A stretch of 64,000 bases of DNA from Pseudomonadales bacterium (GCA_019090455.1 JAHRWA010000077.1:1-64000), one strand, 5' to 3'; positions 33,342-43,477 are shown, numbered from the stretch's first letter. Notes: generated by a model from the sequence alone, not told the origin. A program made the numbers and translations.

Positions 33342-33446
33342 AGAGAACCTAAGGTAGAAGGACTTAAGGTAAAGAGAACCTAAGGTAGAAGAACCTAAGG
33401 TAAAGAGAACTTAAGGTAATAGGTAATTTAAGATAGAGAGAACTTA
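33333..33446. repeat. 15/16-bp (31-bp) tandem array starting at the flgE stop
   Basis: A 28-bp perfect repeat starts at 33333 and again at 33364, and a third diverged 31-bp unit follows at 33395. Each is made of two half-units such as TTAAGGTAAAGAGAACC and TAAGGTAGAAG. The first unit contains the last two sense codons and the TAA of flgE (33339-33341). Degenerate copies reach about 33446. Confidence 0.75.
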
Positions 33447-33474
33447 ATCATTTCTCCTTTTTCATTTCTAAATA

Positions 33475-33515
33475 GGCACGAGTCGGCCACTTTCCGTCGA
33501 CTCGTGCCCCTTTTT
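33475..33515 (+). terminator. Rho-independent terminator after flgE
   Basis: GGCACGAGTCG (33475-33485) pairs perfectly with CGACTCGTGCC (33498-33508), with a 12-nt loop, followed by CCTTTTT. It ends the flgB-flgE transcript just before a new sigma-54 promoter for flgF. Confidence 0.9.
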
Positions 33516-33550
33516 AATATTTTTGATAAATTCCGCGCTAGTAACCTCCT

Positions 33551-33566
33551 TGGCATTAAACCTGCA
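33551..33566 (+). promoter_or_regulatory. Sigma-54 promoter for flgF
   Basis: TGGCATT-AAAC-CTGCA keeps the invariant GG and GC of the -24/-12 consensus at the correct spacing. It lies between the flgE terminator and flgF, 62 bp before the chosen flgF start, as in other polar-flagellate gammaproteobacteria, where flgF begins a second transcription unit. Confidence 0.75.
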
Positions 33567-33628
33567 ACGTTAATTATATGGTAGAAAAACGGCAATGATT
33601 GTCGTTAGCCATTAGCGTAGAGGTTGCT

Positions 33629-34369
33629 ATGGATAAGATGTTGTACGTTGCGATGAGCGGTGCTAAGCAAACAATGCTAGCGCAAAATGTGCATTCCCAT
33701 AATTTAGCGAACGTAGCCACAACGGGATTTAAGGCCGATTACGCGCAGGCGCGATCGATGCCCGTTTTCGGTGGTGATTTTCCGACTCGAGTTTATAGCA
33801 TGACAGAAAATCCCGGTGTAAATTTCGAACCGGGTAATATGATTGCCACCAATCGTGATCTCGATATTTCCGTTCAAGGCGAAGGCTGGCTTACCGTGCT
33901 GGACAGTGAAGGCAATGAAGCCTTTACCCGTTCGGGGGAATTGGTGGTGGACGCCAATGGCCTAGTGAAAACCCGCGACAATCTTATTTTGATGGGCAAT
34001 GCTGGTCCTTTAGTTTTACCACCCTATGAGAAATTGGAAATTGGAGGCGATGGAACGATTACCGTTCAATCGCTGGGACAAGGTCCCGAAACACTAACCG
34101 AAGTGGATCGAATGAAATTGGTGAATCCCGAGGTGAGAGAATTGACCAAGGGAGCCGATGGCATGTTTCGTCGAAAAGACGGCAACATCGAGCCTCCCGA
34201 TAGTGTAGTGCGAGTACAGAGTGGCGTCTTAGAAGGCAGCAATGTAAATCCAGTGGAAGCGTTAATGGAAATTATGAGTCTGTCTCGTCAATTCGAACTA
34301 CAAATGAAAATGATGACCAAAGCCGAAGAGTTAGACGAGAACTCGGCACGACTTCTGCAAGGCAGTTAG
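33629..34369 (+). CDS. flgF: FlgF, proximal rod protein
   Basis: The start MDKMLYVAMSGAKQTM at 33629 has AGAGG 6 nt upstream and is the family's normal start; a longer frame to 33599 is unlikely. The 246-residue product has HNLANVATTGFKADYAQARS and the C-terminal NVNPVEALMEIMSLSRQFEL. It opens the flgF-flgL unit. Confidence 0.94.
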   Translation: MDKMLYVAMSGAKQTMLAQNVHSHNLANVATTGFKADYAQARSMPVFGGDFPTRVYSMTENPGVNFEPGNMIATNRDLDISVQGEGWLTVLDSEGNEAFTRSGELVVDANGLVKTRDNLILMGNAGPLVLPPYEKLEIGGDGTITVQSLGQGPETLTEVDRMKLVNPEVRELTKGADGMFRRKDGNIEPPDSVVRVQSGVLEGSNVNPVEALMEIMSLSRQFELQMKMMTKAEELDENSARLLQGS

Positions 34370-34443
34370 TAGAGGTTTAAGTTAGTAGAAGTTTAAGTTA
34401 GTAGAGCTCTAAGCTAGTAGGTCATCAAGTTAGACAATAATTA
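34364..34443. repeat. 16-bp tandem array starting at the flgF stop
   Basis: Five contiguous 16-bp units run AGTTAGTAGAGGTTTA, AGTTAGTAGAAGTTTA, AGTTAGTAGAGCTCTA, AGCTAGTAGGTCATCA and AGTTAGACAATAATTA (34364-34443). The first begins in the last sense codon of flgF, and its TAG is the flgF stop (34367-34369). A sixth degenerate unit follows. Confidence 0.8.
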
Positions 34444-34506
34444 AGTTAAAAATAAAATGATTAATAGCGGAAGTTTTTTGCCGATAATCGCAGTGAGGAA
34501 AGAGTA

Positions 34507-35286
34507 ATGCACGCATCATTATGGATAAGTCAGACAGGGCTCACCGCCCAGGACGCACGGCTCAATAGTATTTCGAACAACTTAGCTAACGTAGGTACCA
34601 CGGGCTACAAACGAGATCGGGCTGTTTTTCAAGATTTGTTGTATCAGATAAAACGTCAACCGGGTGCGCAATCTTCTCAAGACACCACCTTACCTTCCGG
34701 CCTACAGCAAGGAACTGGCGTGAGAACCGTAGCGACACAAAAAGTTTTTACGTTAGGTAATTTACAAGTGACCGAGCAGCCCTTGGATATGGCGGTTAAC
34801 GGTCGTGGTTTCTTCCAGGTGTTAACCCCTAGCGGAAATTTGGCTTACACCCGCGATGGCCAATTCCAAGTCGACTCAACGGGTCAGCTAGTGACGTCAT
34901 CGGGTTATGTTGTTCAGCCTGCCATTACGATTCCTACCACGGCATCAACCGTGACTATCGGTGCGGACGGAATTGTGACTACGGTAGTGGATGGCACCTC
35001 CTCTCAGGCGGGTCAAATACAACTTGCGGATTTCGCCAACCCGGCTGGGCTACAGGCACAAGGTGACAACCTATTTGGCGAGACCAGTGCCAGTGGTGCA
35101 CCGAGTACGTCTAATCCAGGGATTAATGGTATTGGTAGTGTGTTGCAAGGAACCTTAGAAAACTCCAATGTGAATGTGGTGGAAGAGTTAGTGAATATGA
35201 TTTCGACCCAGCGAGCCTATGAGATGAATTCGAAAGTGATTTCAACCGTGGATCAGATGCTGAGCTTTATTACGCAGAATATTTAA
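34507..35286 (+). CDS. flgG: FlgG, distal rod protein
   Basis: FlgG (259 residues) has the family start MHASLWISQTGLTAQDARLN, NLANVGTTGYKRDRAVFQDL and QPGAQSSQ, and ends NVNVVEELVNMISTQRAYEM, NSKVISTVDQM. The length matches E. coli FlgG closely. A GAGGAAAG site precedes the ATG. Confidence 0.96.
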   Translation: MHASLWISQTGLTAQDARLNSISNNLANVGTTGYKRDRAVFQDLLYQIKRQPGAQSSQDTTLPSGLQQGTGVRTVATQKVFTLGNLQVTEQPLDMAVNGRGFFQVLTPSGNLAYTRDGQFQVDSTGQLVTSSGYVVQPAITIPTTASTVTIGADGIVTTVVDGTSSQAGQIQLADFANPAGLQAQGDNLFGETSASGAPSTSNPGINGIGSVLQGTLENSNVNVVEELVNMISTQRAYEMNSKVISTVDQMLSFITQNI

Positions 35287-35312
35287 GGGTTGAATCGTTA
35301 GGGAGGGTTGGC

Positions 35313-36071
35313 ATGTTAGGTATTGTCGAGATTTTAAGAAGGGCTAAAAGCGTGCGGGTGAGTGGACTTCACAAAAAATCGAAAGCGCTAAAGGCTGCGA
35401 TTTTTTTGGCAGGATGTGTCCTATTGACAGGGTGTATCACTGCGCCGCACCCTTCACCTAACGATCCTAAGTTTGCTCCGGTATTACCGAGTTTGAGCGT
35501 CCCGCAATCATTGAATACCGGTTCGATTTATCAAGATGGTTTTGGTGTGCAGTTGTGGGAAGATAAAAGAGCGCGTCGTGTTGGCGACATACTGACGGTA
35601 GTCCTGTCGGAAAGTACCTCTTCAACAAAATCCTCAGCCACCACCTTAACCAAAGATAATTCCACTTCTGTCACAGCCCCTAATCTGTTAGGCCGAATCC
35701 CCCATCTAGGCGCGTCGGACGGTTCAGCGGAACTGGATACGAGCTTAAGTGCAACGCGAGAATTCTCCGGTGCGGCAGGCGCGGATCAGAGCAATAGTTT
35801 GAGCGGTAGTATCACAGTCACCATTACCTCGGTTTATCCTAATGGAGTGCTCTTCGTCAGAGGAGAGAAGTGGCTAACGCTAACTCAAGGTGAAGAATAT
35901 ATTCGAGTCTCTGGATTGGTAAGACCCGAAGACATTGAAGAAAATAATACCGTGACTTCGACGAAACTAGCCGATGCGCGTATCACCTATAGCGGCAAAG
36001 GAGAGCTAGCTGATACCAATCGTATGGGTTGGTTAGCGCGCTTCTTTGTCAGTCCATTTTGGCTGTATTAA
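35313..36071 (+). CDS. flgH: FlgH, L-ring lipoprotein
   Basis: FlgH forms the outer-membrane L ring. The 252-residue product has a rather long basic N-terminus before the lipoprotein signal (FLAGCVLLTGC, lipobox Cys about residue 41), then the family segments YQDGFGVQLWEDKRARRVGD, ILTVVLSESTSSTKS and VRPEDIEENNTVTSTKLADA with RITYSGKGELAD. An AGGG site precedes ATG 35313. Pairs of a 15-bp repeat (TAGGTTTGTAGTCAR) follow at about 36099-36128. Confidence 0.94.
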   Translation: MLGIVEILRRAKSVRVSGLHKKSKALKAAIFLAGCVLLTGCITAPHPSPNDPKFAPVLPSLSVPQSLNTGSIYQDGFGVQLWEDKRARRVGDILTVVLSESTSSTKSSATTLTKDNSTSVTAPNLLGRIPHLGASDGSAELDTSLSATREFSGAAGADQSNSLSGSITVTITSVYPNGVLFVRGEKWLTLTQGEEYIRVSGLVRPEDIEENNTVTSTKLADARITYSGKGELADTNRMGWLARFFVSPFWLY

Positions 36072-36149
36072 TGGTTTTTACTCAATAAACGGTACCCAAT
36101 AGGTTTGTAGTCAGTAGGTTTGTAGTCAATGAGGGTTACGAGGTACAAA

Positions 36150-37397
36150 ATGAAAAAACCTTACATCAACTCAATTATCAATACGGACATCATAGTCAAC
36201 AAAAAAATCGAAAGAGAAATCGACAGAGAAAACGAAAGGAATAAGGGCATCCGCATTATTGATACTTTGGGTCGAACCTCATTTGCGATGGCGTTAATCA
36301 TTTCGCTAATCATATCGATAGCGATTACGTTATTACTGTCAACACCTGCCAAAGCGGAACGATTAAAAGACATGGCATCCATCGCGGGTGTTCGTAACAA
36401 CCAAATAGTGGGTTATGGTTTGGTGGTAGGATTAAGCGGCACGGGTGATCAAACGAGTCAGACGCCTTTCACCATCCAGACCTTCAAAAATATGATGGCC
36501 CAGTTCGGCATCACAGTCCCGGACTCGGTAACTCCGCAGCTGAAAAATGTTGCCGCTGTCTCGATACATGCTGAGATACCCGCTTTTGGAAAACCCGGTC
36601 AAACCATTGATATCACCGTCTCCTCCATAGGTAACGCCAAAAGTTTGCGCGGTGGTAGTTTATTGATGACGCCTCTCAAGGGCGCTGATGGCAAGATATA
36701 CGCTATTGCACAAGGTAATTTAGTGGTCGGTGGTTTTGGCGCTGAAGGTGGCGACGGTTCAAAAATACAGGTGAATGTTCCCAGTGTGGGCCGTATACCC
36801 AATGGCGCTTATATTGAACGTAGTGTACCTAGCCCCTTCTCGAAAGGGGATAACCTGGTCTTCAATTTACATCAGTCCGATTTCACTACCGCCAAACGGG
36901 TGACGGATGAAATTAATCGTTTACTGGGTTCTGCTGTAGCGCATGCGATGGATGCAACGTCTATTCGAGTGTCAGCACCGCGAGATATGTCCCAGCGTGT
37001 GACCTTTCTTTCCGTTTTAGAAAACCTACATATCCAACCGGGTGAAGGCGCTGCCAAGATCATCATCAACTCCAGAACCGGCACCATTGTGATCGGCCAG
37101 CATGTACAGGTTTCTCCTGCTGCTGTGAGTCATGGCAGTTTAACCGTGACCATCTCAGAGAATCTCGATGTGAGTCAACCAGAACCCTTTTCGGAAGGGG
37201 AGACCGTGGTTACCACGGATTCAAACGTTACCGTGGAGCAGGATGACAATAAAATGTTTTTATTTGAGCCCGGTGTCAGTTTGGATGAAATTGTTCGGGC
37301 GGTGAATCAAGTGGGTGCTGCCCCTGGTGATTTGATGGCGATTCTAGAAGCGCTGAAACAAGCCGGTGCGCTACGAGCGGAAATAGTGGTGATATAA
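36150..37397 (+). CDS. flgI: FlgI, P-ring protein with extended N-terminus
   Basis: I place the start at MKKPYINSI (36150) with GAGG 7 nt upstream; an earlier ATG at 36129 is in frame. About 40 hydrophilic residues rich in [12 protein letters not shown]-type charged repeats precede the signal helix ([20 protein letters not shown]). The mature P-ring protein starts [20 protein letters not shown] with [13 protein letters not shown]. The C-terminal FlgI end ([25 protein letters not shown]) is normal. A Sec signal with such a long n-region is odd; a later start is possible but no ATG fits well. Confidence 0.92.
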   Translation: MKKPYINSIINTDIIVNKKIEREIDRENERNKGIRIIDTLGRTSFAMALIISLIISIAITLLLSTPAKAERLKDMASIAGVRNNQIVGYGLVVGLSGTGDQTSQTPFTIQTFKNMMAQFGITVPDSVTPQLKNVAAVSIHAEIPAFGKPGQTIDITVSSIGNAKSLRGGSLLMTPLKGADGKIYAIAQGNLVVGGFGAEGGDGSKIQVNVPSVGRIPNGAYIERSVPSPFSKGDNLVFNLHQSDFTTAKRVTDEINRLLGSAVAHAMDATSIRVSAPRDMSQRVTFLSVLENLHIQPGEGAAKIIINSRTGTIVIGQHVQVSPAAVSHGSLTVTISENLDVSQPEPFSEGETVVTTDSNVTVEQDDNKMFLFEPGVSLDEIVRAVNQVGAAPGDLMAILEALKQAGALRAEIVVI

Positions 37398-38435
37398 ATG
37401 ATAGAGAACAAAATGCTAGAGCGGGCCTCTACCTATACAGACTTACAGAGTCTCGAAAAAATTAAGGTAATGAAAGATGATAAACAAGCGCTGACGCAAG
37501 TGGCGAAAAAATTCGAAGGCATTTTTTTGAATATGATGCTTAAGAGTATGCGTGCTGCGAATGAAGCGTTTAGCAAAGACAGCATGTTAAGTAGTGATGA
37601 TGTTAAATTTTATCAAAACATGCTGGATAACCAGTTAAGTCTTTCATTGAGTGAAGGGGAAGGCATGGGGCTAGCGAAAATACTCGTGAGACAATTAAGT
37701 GCTAGTTCTGACCCGATACCGTCCGTTTCTAGTCCGACTGTTTCTAACCGTATTGCAGAATCTAAAATAAATGAAAAGCCTAAGATAAATGAAAAATCTA
37801 AGATAATTGAACAGCCCAAGAGAAATGAAAAACCGGTTATTAGCGAAGAGAAATTAGGTTTAGCCTACGGGGTCAAGGTATCCGAACACATTGTAGAAAT
37901 ACCCGATACTGCATCAGATAACACTCAGTTTTCTTCACCCCAAGAATTTATTGATAGGATGCTACCCATCGCAACAAAAGTCAGCGAAAAATTCAATGTC
38001 GATCCGCGCTTATTAGTGGCGCAAGCCGCCCTAGAAAGTGGCTGGGGGCAGCATCAAATCGAGCATAAAAAGGGTGAGCCCAGTTTTAATTTATTTGGAA
38101 TCAAAGCTAACAATGGTTGGACTGGTGATCAAGTGGAAGTCCAGACAACGGAATTTATTGACGGTAAGAAAACGCAACAAAATGCCAACTTTCGTTCCTA
38201 TTCCTCCTATGAGGAAAGCTTTGAAGATTACCTACAGTTCATCAATAACAATGCGCGATATCACAATGCCAATGAGCACGCGAGCAATCCCGCTCGGTAT
38301 ATTAATGAATTGCAAAAAGCCGGATACGCGACGGACCCTAATTATGCCGACAAGGTAATGCGGATATTCTCAAGCGATGAGATACAAAGTGCATCGACTC
38401 GTGAACTCGACAATACCCTATCAGTAAGAGGATAA
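37398..38435 (+). CDS. flgJ: FlgJ, rod-binding protein with muramidase domain
   Basis: FlgJ caps the rod and cuts peptidoglycan. The 345-residue product has the rod-binding N-domain (AKKFEGIFLNMMLKSMRAAN) and a C-terminal glucosaminidase domain (LLVAQAALESGWGQHQI; FNLFGIKANNGW; FRSYSSYEESFEDYLQFI). The linker is a run of short repeats (SKINEKPKINEKSKIIEQPK). It starts directly after the flgI stop. Confidence 0.95.
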   Translation: MIENKMLERASTYTDLQSLEKIKVMKDDKQALTQVAKKFEGIFLNMMLKSMRAANEAFSKDSMLSSDDVKFYQNMLDNQLSLSLSEGEGMGLAKILVRQLSASSDPIPSVSSPTVSNRIAESKINEKPKINEKSKIIEQPKRNEKPVISEEKLGLAYGVKVSEHIVEIPDTASDNTQFSSPQEFIDRMLPIATKVSEKFNVDPRLLVAQAALESGWGQHQIEHKKGEPSFNLFGIKANNGWTGDQVEVQTTEFIDGKKTQQNANFRSYSSYEESFEDYLQFINNNARYHNANEHASNPARYINELQKAGYATDPNYADKVMRIFSSDEIQSASTRELDNTLSVRG

Positions 38436-38439
38436 GAGT

Positions 38440-41052
38440 ATGGCTGAATTAATACAGCTCGGTGTTTCCGCACTCAGAGCCAGTCAAACCCAGCTGTCCA
38501 CCACCGGTCACAATATCGCGAATGTGAATACGCCGGGTTACAGTCGGCAGCAGTCCATACTCTCTACCGTAGTACCCCAGCAAGTGGGGGCGGGGTATTT
38601 GGGTAACGGCGTAGAGGTAGAGGGTATTCGTCGTATTGTTGATGAATTTATTACTGCCGAGATGCGGGTGACCGGTGATAATTATTCTAGAGTCGATGCG
38701 ATTTATACCAATGCGGTGCGAATGGATAATTTGTTGGGTGACGAGACCACGAGCTTATTACCCACATTGCAGAATTACTTTGCGGCGATGCAAGCAGCGT
38801 CTGAAGATCCGGCCTCCTTGGCTACTCGACAAACGGTGATGAGTCAATCTGATTTGTTAGTGAGTCGAGTCAATGGAACCTATGATCAACTAGAGCAGCG
38901 TAATGCCGCGTTAAACGTTGAGTTGAAGACGGTGACAACCGAATTGACGACTTTGGCGGAAGGGGTTGCCCAGCTGAATGAACGCATTGCCGTTTTTGCA
39001 AATGTGGGTTTTGCTGAATTACCCAATGACTTGTTTGATGAGCGAGAGGTATTGATACAAAAAATATCTGAGATTGCCGGCGTTACCATAGTCGAGACCA
39101 GTGATCGAACGACCAATCTGTTTCTCGGTAATGGTCATGGGTTAGTAGTGGGCGCAGATTCTGCGGTTGTGGAGACGGCCACGGGTACGTTGGATGCCTC
39201 ACGTGATGATGTTATTTTTCTCTCTGCGGGTCGTAGACAGGTTGTTACTGACGATATTAGCGGGGGAACCATAGGCGGCATTCTCGAATTTAGAAATAAC
39301 ATTTTAGATCCTATTTACAATCAGTTGGGCTTGCTTGCGATTTCCATCGCGGATGTGGTTAACGATCAGCATCATTTGGGGATGGATCTGGATAATAACT
39401 TAGGGCAGGATTTTTTTCGTGATGTGAATGATTCCACTTGGTCCTTACTGCGTTCCATTCCTGATAGCAATAATGCGTTGCCTGAAGACAGAGTGTTGAC
39501 CGTGGAAATTACGGAAGTGGGAGAGTTGGTGGCTGACGATTATGAATTGGAGTTTTCCACTACCGTTTCGGGTCAGTACTCCATCACGCGAGAAAGTGAT
39601 GGGCAAATAGTAGCGACAACCACCTTTAGTGGATTGTTTCCGTCGACCACTGAATTTGATGGATTGACGGTGACATTGCAGAGCGGTTCCTTCCAAGGGG
39701 GGGATAGTTTTGCATTACAGCCTTTTAGAGCAGGGGCGAGAGAATTAGAGTTAGAGCTGGCCAATATACGCAATCTTGCATTAGCACAACCTGCGAGAAT
39801 GGAGTCAAATTCCACTAACGTAGGTACGGGTACCATTTCACAAGGTGAGGTGCTCGACACGACCACGAGTTATTTTGATACAGCGGGGGCGCTTGCACCG
39901 CCGCTACTGATACGTTTTATTGATGCAACGACGTATGAGGTGCTAGACAACTCCGATGAAACGAGCCCGCAAATGCTGGCTCCGCCACTGACGAATCTCA
40001 ATTTTGTGCCGGGTATTGAAAATACGATGTTCCCTATTGATGATAATAGAACGGCGGTGTCTAGCGATGGGTCGGCAATCGGTATCGCGCAACGTCATAT
40101 CTCTGATAATAATTACGCATCGGAGGATATCGAATTCATCACGATTGATCCCGATACACAAATCATCACCTCTCAAACTCATACTACCGTAGCGAATGCC
40201 AGTGCGGACGCGACGGCCACGGCATTGAATTTGTTAACCGGCATTGAAGCCACTTCTCGAAATAGCGCCGTATTGTCAGGTTTTAACAGTGCGTCACCCC
40301 TGAGTGTGTCCCTCAATGGTCAGACTCTCACAGGGACAAACGCGGATACCATCACCGATAGTATCAATAGCAACGCGACGTTGACCGGTAACGGCATCAC
40401 TGCTTCGAGCAACGGTATTGAAATTACCGTTAGCGCGACAACAGGCATTGATTTTGTGTTTGCGGTAGCGGCGGGCTTGGCTACCGATAGCGTGGTGGTG
40501 ACCGGTGATAATGGTGCAAGCTTAACGCTAACCGGTGTTGACGCCGTGCCTTCTGCCACGGTGGGAGGCACGATTGATCTTATTCTTAACGAGGGTGTGA
40601 GTCTCAATGGCACCTCGTCGGTATTTTCTAATTTGCCCACATTGACACAGCGTTTTATGGGATTTCAAGCGACTATCACGGGGCGTCCCTCATCGGGTGA
40701 TACGTTCTCAGTGAATTATAATACTGACGGTTTTTCAGATAACAGAAACGTATTGATGTTATCGCAACTGCAAACATTAAAAATATTAAATAACGGTGAA
40801 TCGACCCTTAGAGATACCTACGCCAATATCGTTGATGACGTGGGTACCAACACGATGAAATATGAAATAAGCCGAGAGGCTGCGTTAACGTTATTTGATC
40901 GCGCAAAGAGTGAGAGAGAATCTACCTCTGGTGTGAGTCTCGACGAAGAAGCGGCAAATCTGATTAAGTATGAATTGCAATACAATGCGGCAGCGCAATT
41001 GATCACTGTGGCAAGGGGTTTATTGGATACGCTAATCAATGCTGTATCCTAG
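38440..41052 (+). CDS. flgK: FlgK, hook-filament junction protein, enlarged
   Basis: FlgK has 870 residues against about 550 in E. coli. The N-terminal (ALRASQTQLSTTGHNIANVN, TPGYSRQQSILS) and C-terminal parts (GVSLDEEAANLIKYELQYNA, AAQLITVARGLLDTLINAVS) are canonical. The extra middle includes a segment at about 575-730 (TTVANASADATATALNLL, PLSVSLNGQTL, IEITVSATTGIDFVFAVAAG, ATVGGTIDLILNEGVSLNGT) similar to the FlgE insert. It lies 4 bp after flgJ. Confidence 0.93.
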   Translation: MAELIQLGVSALRASQTQLSTTGHNIANVNTPGYSRQQSILSTVVPQQVGAGYLGNGVEVEGIRRIVDEFITAEMRVTGDNYSRVDAIYTNAVRMDNLLGDETTSLLPTLQNYFAAMQAASEDPASLATRQTVMSQSDLLVSRVNGTYDQLEQRNAALNVELKTVTTELTTLAEGVAQLNERIAVFANVGFAELPNDLFDEREVLIQKISEIAGVTIVETSDRTTNLFLGNGHGLVVGADSAVVETATGTLDASRDDVIFLSAGRRQVVTDDISGGTIGGILEFRNNILDPIYNQLGLLAISIADVVNDQHHLGMDLDNNLGQDFFRDVNDSTWSLLRSIPDSNNALPEDRVLTVEITEVGELVADDYELEFSTTVSGQYSITRESDGQIVATTTFSGLFPSTTEFDGLTVTLQSGSFQGGDSFALQPFRAGARELELELANIRNLALAQPARMESNSTNVGTGTISQGEVLDTTTSYFDTAGALAPPLLIRFIDATTYEVLDNSDETSPQMLAPPLTNLNFVPGIENTMFPIDDNRTAVSSDGSAIGIAQRHISDNNYASEDIEFITIDPDTQIITSQTHTTVANASADATATALNLLTGIEATSRNSAVLSGFNSASPLSVSLNGQTLTGTNADTITDSINSNATLTGNGITASSNGIEITVSATTGIDFVFAVAAGLATDSVVVTGDNGASLTLTGVDAVPSATVGGTIDLILNEGVSLNGTSSVFSNLPTLTQRFMGFQATITGRPSSGDTFSVNYNTDGFSDNRNVLMLSQLQTLKILNNGESTLRDTYANIVDDVGTNTMKYEISREAALTLFDRAKSERESTSGVSLDEEAANLIKYELQYNAAAQLITVARGLLDTLINAVS

Positions 41053-41066
41053 GGAGGTGATGTAAT

Positions 41067-43367
41067 ATGAGAATTTCCACATTACAGTATTTCAGGGATG
41101 GGGTATCTAATATCCAGAATGCCCGAAACAGCTTAGGACTAACACAGCAACAAATTGCAACGGGTAAGAGCATATTAACGCCTTCGGATGATCCGATACG
41201 CTCTACGCAAATTCTCAAAGTGGATGAAGAGTTATCCATGAATGAGCAATTTCAAAATAATATCTCTTTTGCGGTTAGTAAAAATCGAATGGAGGATAGC
41301 ATACTGGGTAGTACCGTCGATTCCATACAGCGCATTCGGGATCTCACAGTGCGTGCGAATAGTGGGGCGCTCAGTGACGATGACATCAGAGGGATAGGCG
41401 TGGAGGTAGAGGCGATCATGGATCAGATGGTCAGCCTACTCAATACGACGGATGGTACTGGAGAATATATCTTTGCGGGTTTTCAAGGCTCGACCAAACC
41501 CTTTGTCACCCAGGCCGGTGGTGGCTATGAGTATGTGGGTGACGATGGATATCGGTCAGTGGAAATCGCCGCAGGCGATACCATTGAAGTGAGTGATTCC
41601 GGTAAGGCGATATTTGTCGACGTGAGCAGTGCCAATAATACAATCTTAACCTCAAAGTCTTCTAATAATTCAGCGGATTCCTCTGCCAATATATCAACCG
41701 GCATTATTGTGGATCAGGAGGCGTTTGATGCGGTCTATCCAGAAGATTTTGTAGTGGAATTCAACGACCCTTTGCTCAATCAAAATCAGAGAACGCTGAC
41801 AGTGACGCAACGCAGTGATGGTTCTCCTGTAATGGGTACTCGACCGGGTGGCTATTTGATTAATGTGCCTTATCAAGAGGGACAGATTATGGAGTTCAAT
41901 GGCATCGAGTTTTTTGTCGCGGGTTCCCCGGTTGCAGGCGATACTTTTTTTATTGAATCCAGTGGTACTGAAAGTGTATTAGATACCGTTGATCGTTTGG
42001 CAACGGTATTAAAGTTGGAAGATAGTAATAGCTTAATTCTAGCGACAGAGGTAGAGGTCATCGGTCGTGCGACTCCTGGCCGACCGACTACTACTTTGGC
42101 TGGCAATTATGTGGCGGCTCAGCGGATTACGGTAGAAGATGCGAGTACAGTTCAAAATGTGGATATTGCCGCGAATGCCACGGCTCCCGCTATTGCGTTA
42201 GCGCTTGATGCGTTAAATGGTATTAGTGCCTCGGCTCTTCCCACTGTCGCAACGCTGGATTTAACACTAACTCCGTTGAATGTGGGTGATTTAATCGAGT
42301 TCGAATTGAATGGTACTCAGATAAGTGCGGTAACGGGAGCCACCAATGCGGCTACTTGGGCAAATGTGCAAACTGCTGTCACCGGTGCTGTAGCAAATTT
42401 GACCTCGATTAATACCAGCGGTGTTTTTGAGTTCACTGAATCACTGGGTAACAATATTGAAATACAAAATTTTCAAGTGGTAGACGTACCCGGTATTTCC
42501 ATGGATGTCTCATCGGGAATTATAAATGGTGACACGGTGAGTTTTACTATAACGGGTACCGATGGTGAGAGTGTCGATATCGTTTATGCGGCAGGTGCGG
42601 GGGATACCAATGATCAGTTACTTGCGGAGATTACGACGGACCTAGCCGCTGATCCGGATGGTCCGGCTTTTACGGTGTCGCAGGCTGTCGCAGGGGGCCC
42701 CGTGGAGTTGCGTTATACCGGCGACACGGATGGCTCGTCTAATTTTCAGATCACCACTTTTACGGATACGGGTGGCGATGGCCAGATTGCTTTAACTTCG
42801 GTTACTGGCTCCTCTGTGATTAATACTGCAACCTCAGTGGCAGCCACTAGTTTAGTGAATGGGACGGATGTCACGGTGTTAGCAACTGATACCAATTCGA
42901 CGGCGAGATTCACAGGTTTCATCGGTGATCCTGTCACATTACTCGAGGGTAGTGGTGACTCAAGCACGGTAGCGGGTCGGTTGAATATCAGTGCCCAGGT
43001 GGGATTTGAAATTTCCTCCAATGTTGTGTCCGGATTTGGTGGGCTGTTTACCGAGGCGGCCGCTGATGATGAAGTTGTGAATGATCGATTTCAAGAGTCA
43101 ATATCCCGAGTGTTAGCTAATATAGATCAAGCGATGGAGAGTATCTTAATTACTCGATCGGGCGTCGGGGCAAGATTGAATACTTTGGATTCGACTTTGG
43201 ATTTGAATGAGGGTATTAACATAGAGTTGCAGACCTACTTATCAGATCTTGAGGATTTAGACTATGCCGAAGCCATTACAACGATGAATATGCAAACCCT
43301 AATTTTGGAAGCATCACAGAATAGTTTTGTAAAAATTTCTAGCTTGTCATTGTTTGATTTTATATAG
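41067..43367 (+). CDS. flgL: FlgL, hook-filament junction protein, enlarged
   Basis: FlgL has 766 residues, roughly twice the usual size. The ends are standard: MRISTLQYFRDGVSNIQNAR, QQIATGKSILTPSDDPI and a C-terminal EAITTMNMQTLILEASQNSF. The added middle is Thr/Ala/Gly-rich and contains repeats of beta-rich type (NVDIAANATAPAIALALDAL, SGIINGDTVSFTITGTDGES). GGGAGG precedes the ATG. It ends the flgF-flgL unit. Confidence 0.93.
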   Translation: MRISTLQYFRDGVSNIQNARNSLGLTQQQIATGKSILTPSDDPIRSTQILKVDEELSMNEQFQNNISFAVSKNRMEDSILGSTVDSIQRIRDLTVRANSGALSDDDIRGIGVEVEAIMDQMVSLLNTTDGTGEYIFAGFQGSTKPFVTQAGGGYEYVGDDGYRSVEIAAGDTIEVSDSGKAIFVDVSSANNTILTSKSSNNSADSSANISTGIIVDQEAFDAVYPEDFVVEFNDPLLNQNQRTLTVTQRSDGSPVMGTRPGGYLINVPYQEGQIMEFNGIEFFVAGSPVAGDTFFIESSGTESVLDTVDRLATVLKLEDSNSLILATEVEVIGRATPGRPTTTLAGNYVAAQRITVEDASTVQNVDIAANATAPAIALALDALNGISASALPTVATLDLTLTPLNVGDLIEFELNGTQISAVTGATNAATWANVQTAVTGAVANLTSINTSGVFEFTESLGNNIEIQNFQVVDVPGISMDVSSGIINGDTVSFTITGTDGESVDIVYAAGAGDTNDQLLAEITTDLAADPDGPAFTVSQAVAGGPVELRYTGDTDGSSNFQITTFTDTGGDGQIALTSVTGSSVINTATSVAATSLVNGTDVTVLATDTNSTARFTGFIGDPVTLLEGSGDSSTVAGRLNISAQVGFEISSNVVSGFGGLFTEAAADDEVVNDRFQESISRVLANIDQAMESILITRSGVGARLNTLDSTLDLNEGINIELQTYLSDLEDLDYAEAITTMNMQTLILEASQNSFVKISSLSLFDFI

Positions 43368-43477
43368 CTATTTTAATTATTAAACGTTTTTTTATAGTTC
43401 TCAATAATAAACTCAATCTCCACAAAATTACGCTAAAGAAAGTGAGACGCGAGGCGATATAGATAGGGAGAATGTTA

